This document shows, in pieces, positions 42,262 through 51,300 of a DNA stretch of 64,000 nucleotides; the stretch's first letter is position 1, and each line of letters opens with the position of its first letter. The stretch is taken from positions 310,001-374,000 of the forward strand of contig CAWDUQ010000001.1 in the NCBI GenBank assembly GCA_963805495.1, written 5' to 3'. Under the pieces are notes generated by a model. It saw only the letters and a list, made by a program, of their open reading frames with translations. It did no database searches and was not told the DNA's origin. This stretch comes from DAHUXD01 sp963805495 (GTDB lineage: Bacteria; Acidobacteriota; Thermoanaerobaculia; UBA5066; Gp7-AA6). The translations under genes were made by a program, and so were the position numbers.

Positions 42262-43076
42262 GGCGCCCTTCCTACAGGATTTGCGACCGCCATTTCAAAG
42301 GTTAAGGAAGCCCAAAGGCTCTGCCAGTCCGCGTCGGCGCCCGAGGGCGCCGGTCCCATCTCGACCGCCTTGATCATCCAGAGGCCGGCCTTCGACAGCC
42401 GGAGACGCGCGCGCCCGTCGCGGCCGGTCCGTGCGGAGGAGGCCGCCGCGGGCTCCCCGTGGAGTTGCGCATGGACGAGCGCGCCGGCGAGCGGCTTCCC
42501 GTCCAGCAGAAGGCGCATGGGCAGCGCATCGCTCGGGCGCAGCGCGTACGGGTTCCTCTCCGGAACGAGCTCGAGCGTGAAGCCGAGCGGCCGGTCGAAG
42601 CCCGTCGAGCCGGTGCCCCCGACGTCGAGGATCGCCTTGGCGCATCGCGAGAAGACCTCGCGGCCGGGCCTGGCCGTCTCGCCGCGTTTCGCGCGCAGGG
42701 TCGAGATCTTCTCGAGGCCCTCTTCCTTCAGGTACGCCTCGAACTTCGCCGCGTCGAGCGACACCGGGTAGTTGAGGCTGCGGTAGCCGACGATCGCGAG
42801 GCCGGGCTCGGCCATGCGGATCGTCCCGGCTGGATCGTCGCCGGGCCCGCCGGGGATCGGCTGCTCTCCGGATGCCGAGACGAGCACGAACTTCGAGACG
42901 AGCTGCGGCACCCGCGGAAACGGCTCGCCCTCGAAGTGGGGACCCACGAAGAGGCGCAGCGCGACCGTCGAGCCGACGGCCGGGCGGAAACTCGAGGGCT
43001 CGATCCAGAAGTCGTGCGCCGAGAGCGGCGCGGCGAACAGGACCGCCGCCAGGACATACGCGTCGAGACGCCTCAT
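42258..43076 (-). CDS. Exported DUF4198-like protein
   Basis: The 272-residue protein has a signal peptide ending LSAHDFWIEPSSF. The HDFWxxP mature N-terminus is the hallmark of DUF4198 (NikM/CbiK-like periplasmic metal-binding proteins). A second beta domain carries DALPMRLLLDGKPLAGALVH and GRARLRLSKAGLWMIKAVE. The N-terminal His would be the first metal ligand after cleavage. It is coupled to the SCO1 gene by a 4-nt overlap, hinting at copper or nickel handling. Confidence 0.8.
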   Translation of the reverse strand: MRRLDAYVLAAVLFAAPLSAHDFWIEPSSFRPAVGSTVALRLFVGPHFEGEPFPRVPQLVSKFVLVSASGEQPIPGGPGDDPAGTIRMAEPGLAIVGYRSLNYPVSLDAAKFEAYLKEEGLEKISTLRAKRGETARPGREVFSRCAKAILDVGGTGSTGFDRPLGFTLELVPERNPYALRPSDALPMRLLLDGKPLAGALVHAQLHGEPAAASSARTGRDGRARLRLSKAGLWMIKAVEMGPAPSGADADWQSLWASLTFEMAVANPVGRAP

Positions 43077-44047
43077 CCGGCGGCCGCCGCCTTGCGCGAG
43101 GCGATGTAGTCCGACAGCTTCGAGAGATCGACGTTGCCCCCCGAAATCACGACGCCGACCTTCTTGCCGAGGAAGTCCGCCTTCTTGTACCGGACCGCGG
43201 CCGCGGCGGCCGCGCCCGAGGGCTCGGCCAGGACTTTCATGCGCTCGAGCAGGAAGGTCAAGGTCTCGACCATCTCGTCGTCGGACACGAGGAGGATGTC
43301 CGCGACCTTGTCCTGGACGATCGGAAACGTGAGCTTGCCCGGGGCCGTGACGCGCAGGCCGTCGGCGATCGTCGGATTCTGTTTCACCTCGACGCGCGTG
43401 CCGGCATCGAACGAGCGCTTCGTGTCGTCGGCCGTCTCGGGCTCCGCGCCGTAGACCTTGATCCCGGGCCGCATGTGCCGGGCGGCCGTCGCCCATCCGC
43501 CGATCAAGCCCCCGCCCGAGACGCAGACGACGAGCGCATCGAGATCCGGGACCTCCTCGAGCAGCTCGACGGCGCCCGTCGCCGCGCCCGCCATGATGAG
43601 CTCGTCGTCGAAGGGCGGTACGACCAGGGCGTTCTTCTCCCGCGCGATCTTTGCGGCGAGGTCGTCGCGGCTCTGCATCTGCCGGTCGTAGAGGACGACT
43701 TCCGCGCCGTAGCCGCGCGTGGCGTCGATTTTCGACTGCGGCGCGTCGGTCGGCATCACGATCGTGGCGGAAAGGCCGAGGAGCTTCGCCACGAGCGCGA
43801 CGGCCTGCGCGTGGTTCCCGGAGGAGAACGCGACCACGGCCTCGACCTTCCCCCGCTCGCTCTCGGCCTTGATCTTGTTGTAGGCGCCCCGGAACTTGAA
43901 AGCGCCGACCCGCTGCAGGTTCTCGGCCTTGAAGTGGACGCGGGCTCCCGCTTCCTCGTCGAACTGGCGGGAGTGCAGGACGGGAGTGCGGTGCGCGACG
44001 CCCTCGAGGCGTTTGCGCGCGGCTTGGATGTCCTCCCAGGTGGGCAT
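43073..44047 (-). CDS. Threonine ammonia-lyase / serine-racemase-like PLP enzyme
   Basis: The 324-residue fold-type-II PLP enzyme has the Schiff-base lysine in GAFKFRGAYN (about K51), the substrate loop FSSGNHAQAVALVAKLLG and the phosphate-binding SGGGLIGG. There is no C-terminal regulatory ACT domain, so it is of the short catabolic type. It should deaminate threonine or serine, or racemise serine. ATG 44047 is chosen over GTG 44053 because AAAGG lies 6 nt upstream. It overlaps the DUF4198 gene by 4 nt. Confidence 0.85.
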   Translation of the reverse strand: MPTWEDIQAARKRLEGVAHRTPVLHSRQFDEEAGARVHFKAENLQRVGAFKFRGAYNKIKAESERGKVEAVVAFSSGNHAQAVALVAKLLGLSATIVMPTDAPQSKIDATRGYGAEVVLYDRQMQSRDDLAAKIAREKNALVVPPFDDELIMAGAATGAVELLEEVPDLDALVVCVSGGGLIGGWATAARHMRPGIKVYGAEPETADDTKRSFDAGTRVEVKQNPTIADGLRVTAPGKLTFPIVQDKVADILLVSDDEMVETLTFLLERMKVLAEPSGAAAAAAVRYKKADFLGKKVGVVISGGNVDLSKLSDYIASRKAAAAG

Positions 44048-44058
44048 GTGCACCTTTC

Positions 44059-44117
44059 AGGGCGGCCACAAGGGCCGCCCCTACGACCGGAGTAGGGGCG
44101 GGGCTTGTCCCCGCCCT
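44059..44117. repeat. REP-like element (two-hairpin copy)
   Basis: GGGCGGCCACAAGGGCCGCC, CCTACG, then GTAGGGGCGGGGCTTGTCCC; hairpin order reversed as at 40095. It fills the gap between trmFO and the PLP enzyme. Confidence 0.9.
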
Positions 44118-44118
44118 C

Positions 44119-45459
44119 CTAAGATACGACGGCGGCGTGCGGAGCGATCTCCTGCTTCCATTCCCCGATCGCGGCGAGCGCCCGGTCGACCATCCGCTGG
44201 CGCCGCAACTGCTTGTCCCGGACCGGAGAATGCGACGTGTCCTCGATCAGGCCGAACGTCACGTTCATCGGCTCGAACTTCTCCTCGGGCGGCCGCTCCG
44301 AGCAGTGCCGGGCGAGCGACCCGATGGCTGTCGTGTAGGGCACGGGCACGGGCTCGCGCCCTTCCAGGATCTGGGCGAGGGCGAGGCCGACGGCGAGCCC
44401 GGTCGCCGCGCTCTCGACGTAGCCCTCGACCCCCGTGATCTGGCCGGCGAAAAAGATTCGCGGCTCGCGCCGCATGCGGAAGAACCGGTCGAGGTGCGCC
44501 GGCGCGTGGATGTAGGTGTTGCGGTGGAGCATGCCGTAGCGCGCGAAGACGGCGTTCTCGAGCCCCGGGATCATCCGGAAGACCCGCTGCTGCTCCGGGA
44601 TCTTCAGCTTCGTCTGGAATCCGACGATGTTGTAGTGCTCCTTCGCCAGATCGTCCTGGCGGAGCTGCACCACCGCCCAGGGGAGGCGGCCGGTCTTCGG
44701 ATCGGGCAGGCCCATCGGCTTCATCGGCCCGTGACGCAGCGTCTCTCGGCCCCGCTCGGCCATGACTTCGACCGGGAGGCAGCCTTCGAAGTAGATGCCC
44801 TTCTCGAAATCCTTGATCGGGACCGTCTCGCCCGAGAGCAGGGCGTCGAGGAACCGCTCGTACTCCTCGCGGGTGAGCGGGCAGTTCCAGTAGTCCTCGC
44901 CCTCGCCCTTGCCGTAGCGCGACATGGCGTACATCTTCGAGAGGTCGAGCGACGAGGCTTCGACGATCGGGGCCATCGAGTCGTAGAAGTAGAGGTCTGC
45001 GGTCCCGAGGAGCTCCCCGATCGCGCGGTCGAGAGCCGGCGAGGTCAGCGGTCCGGTCGCGATCACGACGAAGCCCTCGCGCGGGATCGACGTCACCTCC
45101 TCGCGGACGAGCTCGATCTCGGGGCGCGCCGCAATCGCCTCGGTCACGAGACCCGCGAAGACGTGCCGGTCCATCGCGAGGGCGTCCCCGGCCGGCACGG
45201 CCGCCGCCCGCGCGGAACGGATCACGAGAGAGTCGAGAGCCTCCATTTCCCGCTTGATGAGGCCGACCGCGTTGCGCGGGTTGTCGGAGCGGAAGGAGTT
45301 CGAGCAGACGAGCTCGGCGCAGCGGTCCGTCTCGTGCGCCGAGGTCTTCACCTTCGGCCGCATCTCGAAGAGCCGCACCCGGTGGCCCCGCCGGGCGAGT
45401 TGCCAGGCGCACTCCGAGCCGGCGAGGCCCGCGCCGACGATCGAGACCGTGTCGCTCAC
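44119..45459 (-). CDS. trmFO: TrmFO, folate/FAD-dependent tRNA U54 methyltransferase
   Basis: TrmFO makes m5U54 in the T-loop of tRNA using methylene-tetrahydrofolate and FADH2. The N-terminal FAD fold is VSIVGAGLAGSECAWQLARR. Family signatures follow: ELVCSNSFRSDNPRNAVGLI, YFYDSMAPIVEASSLD, YFEGCLPVEVMAERGRETLR, GFQTKLKIPEQQRVFRMIPG and RNTYIHAP. The C-terminal FAD segment has ITGVEGYVESAATGL. The 446-residue length is right. GTG 45459 has a TAGAAT box 7 nt upstream. Confidence 0.96.
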   Translation of the reverse strand: MSDTVSIVGAGLAGSECAWQLARRGHRVRLFEMRPKVKTSAHETDRCAELVCSNSFRSDNPRNAVGLIKREMEALDSLVIRSARAAAVPAGDALAMDRHVFAGLVTEAIAARPEIELVREEVTSIPREGFVVIATGPLTSPALDRAIGELLGTADLYFYDSMAPIVEASSLDLSKMYAMSRYGKGEGEDYWNCPLTREEYERFLDALLSGETVPIKDFEKGIYFEGCLPVEVMAERGRETLRHGPMKPMGLPDPKTGRLPWAVVQLRQDDLAKEHYNIVGFQTKLKIPEQQRVFRMIPGLENAVFARYGMLHRNTYIHAPAHLDRFFRMRREPRIFFAGQITGVEGYVESAATGLAVGLALAQILEGREPVPVPYTTAIGSLARHCSERPPEEKFEPMNVTFGLIEDTSHSPVRDKQLRRQRMVDRALAAIGEWKQEIAPHAAVVS

Positions 45460-45466
45460 GGGTCCG

Positions 45467-45472
45467 ATTCTA
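45467..45472 (-). promoter_or_regulatory. -10 hexamer of a leaderless start (trmFO)
   Basis: Minus-strand TAGAAT, 7 nt before GTG 45459. Confidence 0.5.
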
Positions 45473-45492
45473 TGGGCCGGCCCGAAAACCGA

Positions 45493-47393
45493 CTACCAGC
45501 CGCCCCCGCCGCCCCCGCCGGAGCTGCCGCCCCCGCCCCCACCGCCGCCCCCGCTCGAGGACGACGAGGGCGAGGACACCCCCGCCGCCAGCGCCCCCGC
45601 GGCCACGGCCCAGGTCCCGGACGCGCCCGCGCCGCCGAAGGCGCCCCCGCCGCCCGTCCAGCCCCCGCCCGTCGAGGGCGACGAGGACGAAGACCCGCTC
45701 GACGAGCCGCGCCACGTCGTGCTCGCCGCGGACGCGGCGGCCGCCGCGCCGTGCGCCTTGAACCACCGGTCGGCCTCGGATGTCAGGCCGAAGGCGACGA
45801 CGTACGGGAACCATTCGTCCTTCAGCCGCGGGTTCGGGCTCCGCAGCTCGTCGGCGAAGTAGCGGCGGGCCGAGGCGAGCGCCTTGCGCCGCGCGATGCG
45901 GCGCGGGCCGTTGCGCGTCTTCGCGATGAAGAATACGCCGCTCACGACCGCGAGCCGCAGGAGCATCGAGCCGACGACGACGATGGCCGGACTCCGGGAG
46001 CCCTCGCGCACGCCCATCCATGCGAACCAGAACAGCAGGGCCGGCACCCAGAGGAAGAGCGGCGACCACGCGTCGAGCCGGTCGACCCGCTTCTGGTACG
46101 CCCACGCGCAGAGGGCGCCGATCCCGTAGGCGACGAAGTAGGTGATGACGGATCCGATGGCCGTGCCGAGCTCCTCGGCGTCGGTGAAGACCGCCCAGCC
46201 GTGCACGGCGAAGCCGGCGAGAAAAAGGAGCGCGGTGAGCCGCCCGCCCGAAACCTCCGCCTTGTCCTGGAAGTCCGCGTGCGTCTTGAGCTTCGCCTCG
46301 AGGTCCGGCTTGATCTTCGAGGACGGGTCGAAGCCGCTCGCCTTGTAGTGCGCCTTGATCGCGTCGGTGTCGGTCTCCTTGCGGCCCCCGAAAAAGAGGG
46401 CCTGGACGAGGTCCTGGTCGTAACCGTGGAGCTGCGAGACGGGAACGAGCAGGCGCATCGAGAGCTTCTTGCCGCTCGCCTCGGTCGAGATCTTCTTCTC
46501 CGCCGAGAGCCGCGCCAGCACCGCCGCGACCTCCGGGGCGCCGATCGTCTCGTCCCAGAGGGCCCCGGCCTCCTCGGGCGCGAGCGTCAGGAGGTTCTTT
46601 CCGAGCCATGCCTCGTCGATCGCTCCGGGCGGCTGTGAGCGGCGCGAACCGGCCGAGCGCGGTCTCCCGGCGGCGCCAGCCGAAGTAGAGGAGGACGATC
46701 GCCGCCGCCAGCAAGCCGAGGAGCCCGCGCCGCAGGCCCGGGCCCATGACCGAAGCGGATACCGCCGGCTCTCCGCTGCCCGTGTAGGAAAGCGGCACCG
46801 TCACGGTGAAGTTCGACCGGGGAGACGAGGACGCCGCTCTCGTAAACGCCCGGGAACGCGCCCTCGGGCTTCCACACGGGATCGAGCTCGAGCGAGACTT
46901 TGAGCCTGCGGATTGGCCACTCGGCCGTCGGAAGCCCGAAGTTGTGATCGAGGAGGTATGTCTCCCCCTGCTTCACCAGCACTCCCGAGAGCACGTAGGC
47001 GATCTCGTAGACGAGCTCGGTCGACGCAAACTCGGGGTCCGACGGAAGGCGGCTGCGCCACCGCAGGACGTTGTCGCCGCTCCAGGCCCATTCGTCGACC
47101 GCGGAGAGGCCGCCCTGCGAGAGCGCGTGCCGTGTCCCGTCCGGGTCGATGCGGGCGAGCGAGACGAGAGCGATCGACTGGCCGGGACGGATGCTGAAGC
47201 TCCGCTCGCCTCCGTTCCAGTCCCCGGTGAAGACCATCGCCTGTGTCTCGACGACGTGGAGCGCCCCCTGCGCGTCGAGGCGCGCCCGCACGTCGATCGA
47301 ACGCCACGAGAGCTCCTTCGCGGAAGCGGAAGCGGCCGCCGCCGCGGCGAACACGGCGAGCGCGAGCGGGAGGAGTCGTCGAGGCCGGAGCAC
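45493..47393 (-). pseudogene. DUF2207 membrane protein, interrupted by two frameshifts
   Basis: Joined across two +1 shifts, the product would be about 630 residues. Frame 1 (from GTG 47393) has a signal peptide (LPLALAVFAAAAAASASAKE) and the DUF2207 beta domain (RSIDVRARLDAQGALHVVET, WNGGERSFSIRPGQ). Near 46823 the reading must move to frame 2 (NFTVTVPLSYTGSGEP, then the helix GLLGLLAAAIVLLYFGW). Near 46630 it moves to frame 3 (IDEAWLGKNLLTLAPEEAGA, cytosolic domain, more helices and a Gly/Ser-rich tail ending SSGGGGGGGW). All three parts are well preserved, so this may be sequencing error rather than true decay. Confidence 0.75.
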
Positions 47394-47401
47394 GTGGAGG
47401 G

Positions 47402-47407
47402 ATTGTA
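47402..47407 (-). promoter_or_regulatory. -10 hexamer of a leaderless start (DUF2207 gene)
   Basis: Minus-strand TACAAT, 8 nt before GTG 47393. Confidence 0.45.
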
Positions 47408-47494
47408 ACGGCCGCGGGCCCGTGCCCGACCATCGCCCGGCCACGATTGCCGGAACCGGCGCGCCTCGCCCGGATCCCCGCACGCCCAAAGCCG

Positions 47495-47905
47495 CTAGGG
47501 CGCGAGGACGCGAAACCTCGCCCGGAGTCTGGGACGCGAAGGGTCGATCGCATCTTCGACGACCACTTCGACCACGCCGGGCGATGCGAGCAGCTCGGGC
47601 GCCACGGCGGCGGTGATCAGGCGACTGTTGCCGAAGGTGGTCTTGAGCGGACGGCCGTTCCAGCGGATCGTGTCGCCGCGCGTCAGTCCGGTGCCGAGAA
47701 CGAGAAGTCCCGCCGCCCCGTCGGGCTGGCGCCGAAAGATCTCGCCGGCGTGCGCTTCGGCGGGCACGAGCGCGGAGAGCGAGCGCCCGGCCTCTCCACC
47801 CGCCCGCACGAGGCGCCCCGGGCCGATCGACGGATCGGGGCTCTCCCGACACCCGCCGAGGAGCAGGCTCAGCGCGGCCGCGGCCGCGGCCCGGCTAATC
47901 CGCAC
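47495..47905 (-). CDS. Small lipoprotein with an IPT/TIG-like domain
   Basis: The 136-residue protein has a lipobox, ALSLLLGGCRESPDP, with Cys at about residue 19. The remainder looks like one Ig-like TIG domain (LLVLGTGLTRGDTIRWNGRP, LKTTFGNSRLITAAVAPELL, GVVEVVVEDAIDPSRPRLR). It is anchored in the envelope; role unknown. GTG 47905 lies inside the 3' end of the sulfatase-like gene (11-nt overlap), so it is the second gene of that transcript. Confidence 0.65.
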   Translation of the reverse strand: MRISRAAAAAALSLLLGGCRESPDPSIGPGRLVRAGGEAGRSLSALVPAEAHAGEIFRRQPDGAAGLLVLGTGLTRGDTIRWNGRPLKTTFGNSRLITAAVAPELLASPGVVEVVVEDAIDPSRPRLRARFRVLAP

Positions 47906-50120
47906 GGCCGATCCGAACCTCTCCCGGCGAGAGCGCGGGACCCCGGTCGCCTTCGGTCGAGGGTGCGACCGGCAGGTTCGACCCCGGGGAAGACGCGAAG
48001 GGCAGGTAGCCGAGGGCGAGCAGGCGCGCGACGACCTCGGCCGGAAGCGGGAGCATCGCGCCCGATTGCGCGCCGGTCGGCGGAGTGGTGAAGACCGCGG
48101 TTTCGGAGGGCAGCGGTTCGCGTCCAGGCCAGCCGAGCGCGTCCCATCGGTAGGAGCCTTCCCCGAGGGAACGATGCGCGACCGAGAAGACGGGGCCCGC
48201 TCCCTTCACGTCGAGCTCGAGCGCGCGCGTGCCCCGGGCCGGCTGGAAGGCGAGCCAGACAGGGGCGCGCGGCCGTTCGAAGCGCGCCTCGGTAACGGCG
48301 CCCCGCTGCGTGAAAACTCCGCGCGAAGCCAGACCAAACGTGAGGAGGGCCGGAGCCGCCCCGCGTCCCCGCCCCCGGACCACGATCTCCTGCCCCGCGA
48401 GAGTCGGCACGGCGGGCAGCCGCACCACCAGCGCGTCGGGAAAGCCGGAGGCGAGATAGCGGTCGACCTGCGCGAGAAGCGCCGCGCCCCAGTCGGACGC
48501 GGACGGGAGAGGCTGCGTTTCCCCGGGGTCGCGGGAGAGGTCGAAGCACTCCTGCACCGAGAGGACCAGGAAGGGGTTTCCGTCGAACCAGGAGGTCTGG
48601 GGAGCGCCGGTCCGACGGATCAACTTATGGTCGTCCACGCGCACGGAGAGGGCCTCGAGCGGCGGCGCTTCGGTCACGAGCGCCCTCCCGGGGGACGGGG
48701 GCCCCGACAGAAGGGAGCGCCCTTCGAAGGCGGCCGGTACCGGGAGCCCCGCGGCCTCGAGCAACGTCGGCGCGACGTCGAGCAGGCTCGCGTTGCCCGG
48801 CACGACCCCTCGCGCTTTCGGAATCCACGGAACCACAAGCTCGAGCGGGACGCGTATCTCCTCTTCGAACAGGTACGGGCTGGCGTGCCCCCACGAAAGG
48901 CACCGGCCGTCGATCCGACGGTCGCAGAGCGCCTCGCCGTGGTCGGACGTGAAGAGAATCGCCGTTCGGGAGAGGCGCCCGTCGGCCTTCAGGCCCTCCA
49001 CAAACCGGCCGAAGGCGTCGTCCGTGCCGCGCAGCGCGGCGTCGTAGCGGTTGCGCAGCTGTCCGGGGAGATCGGGGTCTTCGCCGCGCGAGCGCGTGAC
49101 GGCCGAAAACTCCTCTCGCCAATCCGGGCCGAGCGCCGAGACGTCGCCGAAGAGCTCCCGTGCGGAGGCCTCGTCGGCCGCGTAGTCGTGCACCTGGAAG
49201 GTATGAAGGAACAGGAACACCGATTCCCTCGAATGCTCGGCGAGCAGGTCGAGCGCCCTCTCGAATGCGCGGGCGGCCGGCTCGCGCACCGTGAAGTAGC
49301 GGTCGAAGCCCTGCGCCAGGCCGAAGGCCGGGTCGACGAGTCCGCCCCCCGTCACGGCGAGCGTCCTGTAGCCCGCCGCCGCCATCCGCTCCGCGAGCGT
49401 TTCGAACCCTTCCGGGAGCAGGTTGGAGGATCGGCCCGCTCCGTGTCGGGCGACGGAGGCCGAAGTGAACATGGAGGCGTGCGCGGGAAGCGTCCAGTTC
49501 GCCGTGGTGACTCCCTTCTCGGCGCGAAGACCGTCCCGGAAGAAGCGATCGAGCAAAGGCGTCGTGGGGAGCCCGTATCCGTAGGCCGAGACGTGGTCGG
49601 CCCGGAGCGTGTCCACGACGAGAAGAACGATCGTGCGCACCGGCTCCGGGCGCGGGACGGACAGGAAGGGCTCGGTCAGGAAGAGGGAGCGGCCGGGCGA
49701 GGCCGGGCCATCGGCGCGATACGCCACCTCGAGCTCTTCGGGCGCGGTGGTCTCGGGCAGGTCCAGAGACCAGGCGTGCCAGTCCGCCGGGCTCGGGGAG
49801 AGCGGCAGGATCGTCTCGCGGGCGCTTCCGCCGCGGGCGGTGACCGCGACGCGCAGGCTTCCGGCCGGATCCCCGGCGAGGACGCTCGCGTAGGAGCCCT
49901 CGAGCCGGCGAGACGGTCCGGGCGGCAGTGTCCATCGCACGGCGTCCCCCGGCGAGAGCCAGCAGCCCGGGCGCGTCTCGGAGGCGACGCCGATCCACTC
50001 GGTCTCCGGGACGGAGAGCCGGACGACGTGTCGCGACCGGTCCCCGCACGCGAGCGTCCCCGCCGCGAGGGCCAGCGCCGCGACGCCGCCGCGGGCCCGG
50101 GAGGATCGCGGACCGCCCAT
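47895..50120 (-). CDS. Sulfatase-like alkaline-phosphatase-superfamily lipoprotein
   Basis: The 741-residue protein begins with a lipobox (LALAAGTLACGDRSR, C25). The N-terminal roughly 160 residues are a beta domain. The hydrolase core starts VRTIVLLVVDTLRADHVSAY with metal Asp D170. The nucleophile loop is ANWTLPAHASMFTS: Thr 210 stands where arylsulfatases have the Cys or Ser converted to formylglycine, and the CxPSR motif is absent. FTSDHGEAL (D393, H394) completes the metal site. This variant fits phosphoester-type members better than true sulfatases. A beta-rich C-terminal domain of about 200 residues follows. Confidence 0.8.
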   Translation of the reverse strand: MGGPRSSRARGGVAALALAAGTLACGDRSRHVVRLSVPETEWIGVASETRPGCWLSPGDAVRWTLPPGPSRRLEGSYASVLAGDPAGSLRVAVTARGGSARETILPLSPSPADWHAWSLDLPETTAPEELEVAYRADGPASPGRSLFLTEPFLSVPRPEPVRTIVLLVVDTLRADHVSAYGYGLPTTPLLDRFFRDGLRAEKGVTTANWTLPAHASMFTSASVARHGAGRSSNLLPEGFETLAERMAAAGYRTLAVTGGGLVDPAFGLAQGFDRYFTVREPAARAFERALDLLAEHSRESVFLFLHTFQVHDYAADEASARELFGDVSALGPDWREEFSAVTRSRGEDPDLPGQLRNRYDAALRGTDDAFGRFVEGLKADGRLSRTAILFTSDHGEALCDRRIDGRCLSWGHASPYLFEEEIRVPLELVVPWIPKARGVVPGNASLLDVAPTLLEAAGLPVPAAFEGRSLLSGPPSPGRALVTEAPPLEALSVRVDDHKLIRRTGAPQTSWFDGNPFLVLSVQECFDLSRDPGETQPLPSASDWGAALLAQVDRYLASGFPDALVVRLPAVPTLAGQEIVVRGRGRGAAPALLTFGLASRGVFTQRGAVTEARFERPRAPVWLAFQPARGTRALELDVKGAGPVFSVAHRSLGEGSYRWDALGWPGREPLPSETAVFTTPPTGAQSGAMLPLPAEVVARLLALGYLPFASSPGSNLPVAPSTEGDRGPALSPGEVRIGRAD

Positions 50121-50122
50121 TC

Positions 50123-50545
50123 CTAGCGGCCGGCCGGAGGCCTGTCCTTGCGCCGCGCCACGGGGACGACGAACCGGATGGAGGTCAGCCGCGGCGAGAA
50201 GGCCGCGATCTTGTTGTCGACCAGCCCCGCGGCGAGTCCCGCCTTCTGGACGTCGTTCCAGAAGTACGGGAACTCGAGCTCCGCGACGAAGGGCTTCTTC
50301 GGAAAGACGGCCCAGAGCGCGCCCGCCGGCTGCAGTCGTTTCTCGAGGTCGGCGAAAAAGGTCGAGAGCGAGCCTTCCGCGGGCACCTCCGCCATCAGCC
50401 ACGCGTGCCGGCCGGCCGGGAACTTCGGCACCCGCTCGACGAGGGGCCCGAAGGTCGCACGCATCGTCTTTACGAATTCGGGCGAGCGTCCGACCGCGTA
50501 GGCCGACCCGGACGGAAGCGAAAACTTCTCCCACGGAGACCGCAT
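50123..50545 (-). CDS. DUF3052-like protein
   Basis: The 140-residue protein ends with the DUF3052 pattern AGLAAGLVDNKIAAFSPRLT followed by SIRFVVPVARRK, preceded by LWAVFPKKPF. No signal peptide is seen. The role of the family is unknown. It lies 2 nt upstream of the sulfatase-like gene, so they are co-transcribed, and it is divergent from the methyltransferase. ATG 50545 has TAGAAT 6 nt upstream. Confidence 0.75.
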   Translation of the reverse strand: MRSPWEKFSLPSGSAYAVGRSPEFVKTMRATFGPLVERVPKFPAGRHAWLMAEVPAEGSLSTFFADLEKRLQPAGALWAVFPKKPFVAELEFPYFWNDVQKAGLAAGLVDNKIAAFSPRLTSIRFVVPVARRKDRPPAGR

Positions 50546-50551
50546 GCGCCG

Positions 50552-50557
50552 ATTCTA
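50552..50557 (-). promoter_or_regulatory. -10 hexamer of a leaderless start (DUF3052-like gene)
   Basis: Minus-strand TAGAAT, 6 nt before ATG 50545. Confidence 0.5.
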
Positions 50558-50568
50558 CGCGGGGGTCC

Positions 50569-50574
50569 TAAGAT
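50569..50574 (+). promoter_or_regulatory. -10 hexamer of a leaderless start (methyltransferase/radical SAM operon)
   Basis: TAAGAT, 6 nt before GTG 50581, the first gene of the four-gene operon. Confidence 0.45.
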
Positions 50575-50580
50575 GGAGAG

Positions 50581-51288
50581 GTGACCTTCGAGGCGGACCT
50601 CTATCCCGACGAGTACTACGAGGGACTGCACCGGGTCACCGCCTTCGCCGCACCGACGCGCAAGTGGCGCGAGCGGGACCGGGACATCCTGCGGCTTTCC
50701 CTCCCGTCGTCCGACCAGGTGGTCCTCGATCTCGGCTCGGCCCGCGGCGACGTCTGCTTCCTTCTCGCGCCCCGCGTCCGGGAGGCGATCGGCGTCGACG
50801 CCTCGCCGCGGGCGCTCGAGATCGCCGAGGCCGAGCGCTCACGCCGCGGCCTCGAGAACGTCCGCTTCCTCCGGAGCGACGTCGCGACGCTCGAGGGGAT
50901 TCCCGACGCCTCGATCGACCTGGCCGGGGCCTTCGACCTGCTCGAGCACGTCGACGACGAGACGGTCCGGCAGATGCTGCGGGCGCTCGCCCGGGTCTTG
51001 AAGCCCGGCGGCGTCTTCGCCGCGTACACGCCCAACCGCGAGCATTACGTCGAGCGGCTGAAGGCGCACGACTTTCTGCTGAAGCAGTTTCCCGAACACA
51101 TCGCGGTGCGCCGTCCGCGGGAGATCCGGCGGCTCCTCGAGGAATCCGGCTGGCGGGTGCTCGCGCTGACGTACTCCCCGGCGCCGTTTCCTTTCGTCCA
51201 CTGGATCGAGAAGCTCCTGTGGAGGCTGCCGGTCGTCGGGCGCCTCTTCCGGTACCGCATCCTCCTGCGGGCCTCACCCCGGGGATAG
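50581..51288 (+). CDS. Class I SAM-dependent methyltransferase (operon gene 1)
   Basis: The 235-residue protein has a Methyltransf_11/25-type fold: motif I VVLDLGSARGDVCFLLA, acidic loop IGVDASPRALEIAEAE, IDLAGAFDLLEHVDDETVRQ and the late LKPGGVFAAYTPNREHYVER. The C-terminus has an amphipathic or hydrophobic stretch (FPFVHWIEKLLWRLPVVGRL) that could bind membrane, suggesting a lipid-linked substrate. Twelve nt separate it from the glycosyltransferase gene. Confidence 0.82.
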   Translation: MTFEADLYPDEYYEGLHRVTAFAAPTRKWRERDRDILRLSLPSSDQVVLDLGSARGDVCFLLAPRVREAIGVDASPRALEIAEAERSRRGLENVRFLRSDVATLEGIPDASIDLAGAFDLLEHVDDETVRQMLRALARVLKPGGVFAAYTPNREHYVERLKAHDFLLKQFPEHIAVRRPREIRRLLEESGWRVLALTYSPAPFPFVHWIEKLLWRLPVVGRLFRYRILLRASPRG

Positions 51289-51300
51289 ACTGGCCGGTTC

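Noticed and set aside
44137..46638. An 833-codon plus-strand open frame over trmFO and DUF2207
   Set aside because: It is antisense to trmFO, whose signatures are unambiguous, and shows no domain or start site.
46800..46850. Programmed ribosomal frameshifting in the DUF2207 gene
   Set aside because: No slippery heptamer or downstream stimulatory structure is evident, and two separate shifts would be needed; insertion error is simpler.
47613..50126. An 837-codon plus-strand open frame over the sulfatase-like gene
   Set aside because: Antisense shadow. The minus-strand product has a lipobox and a full metal site.
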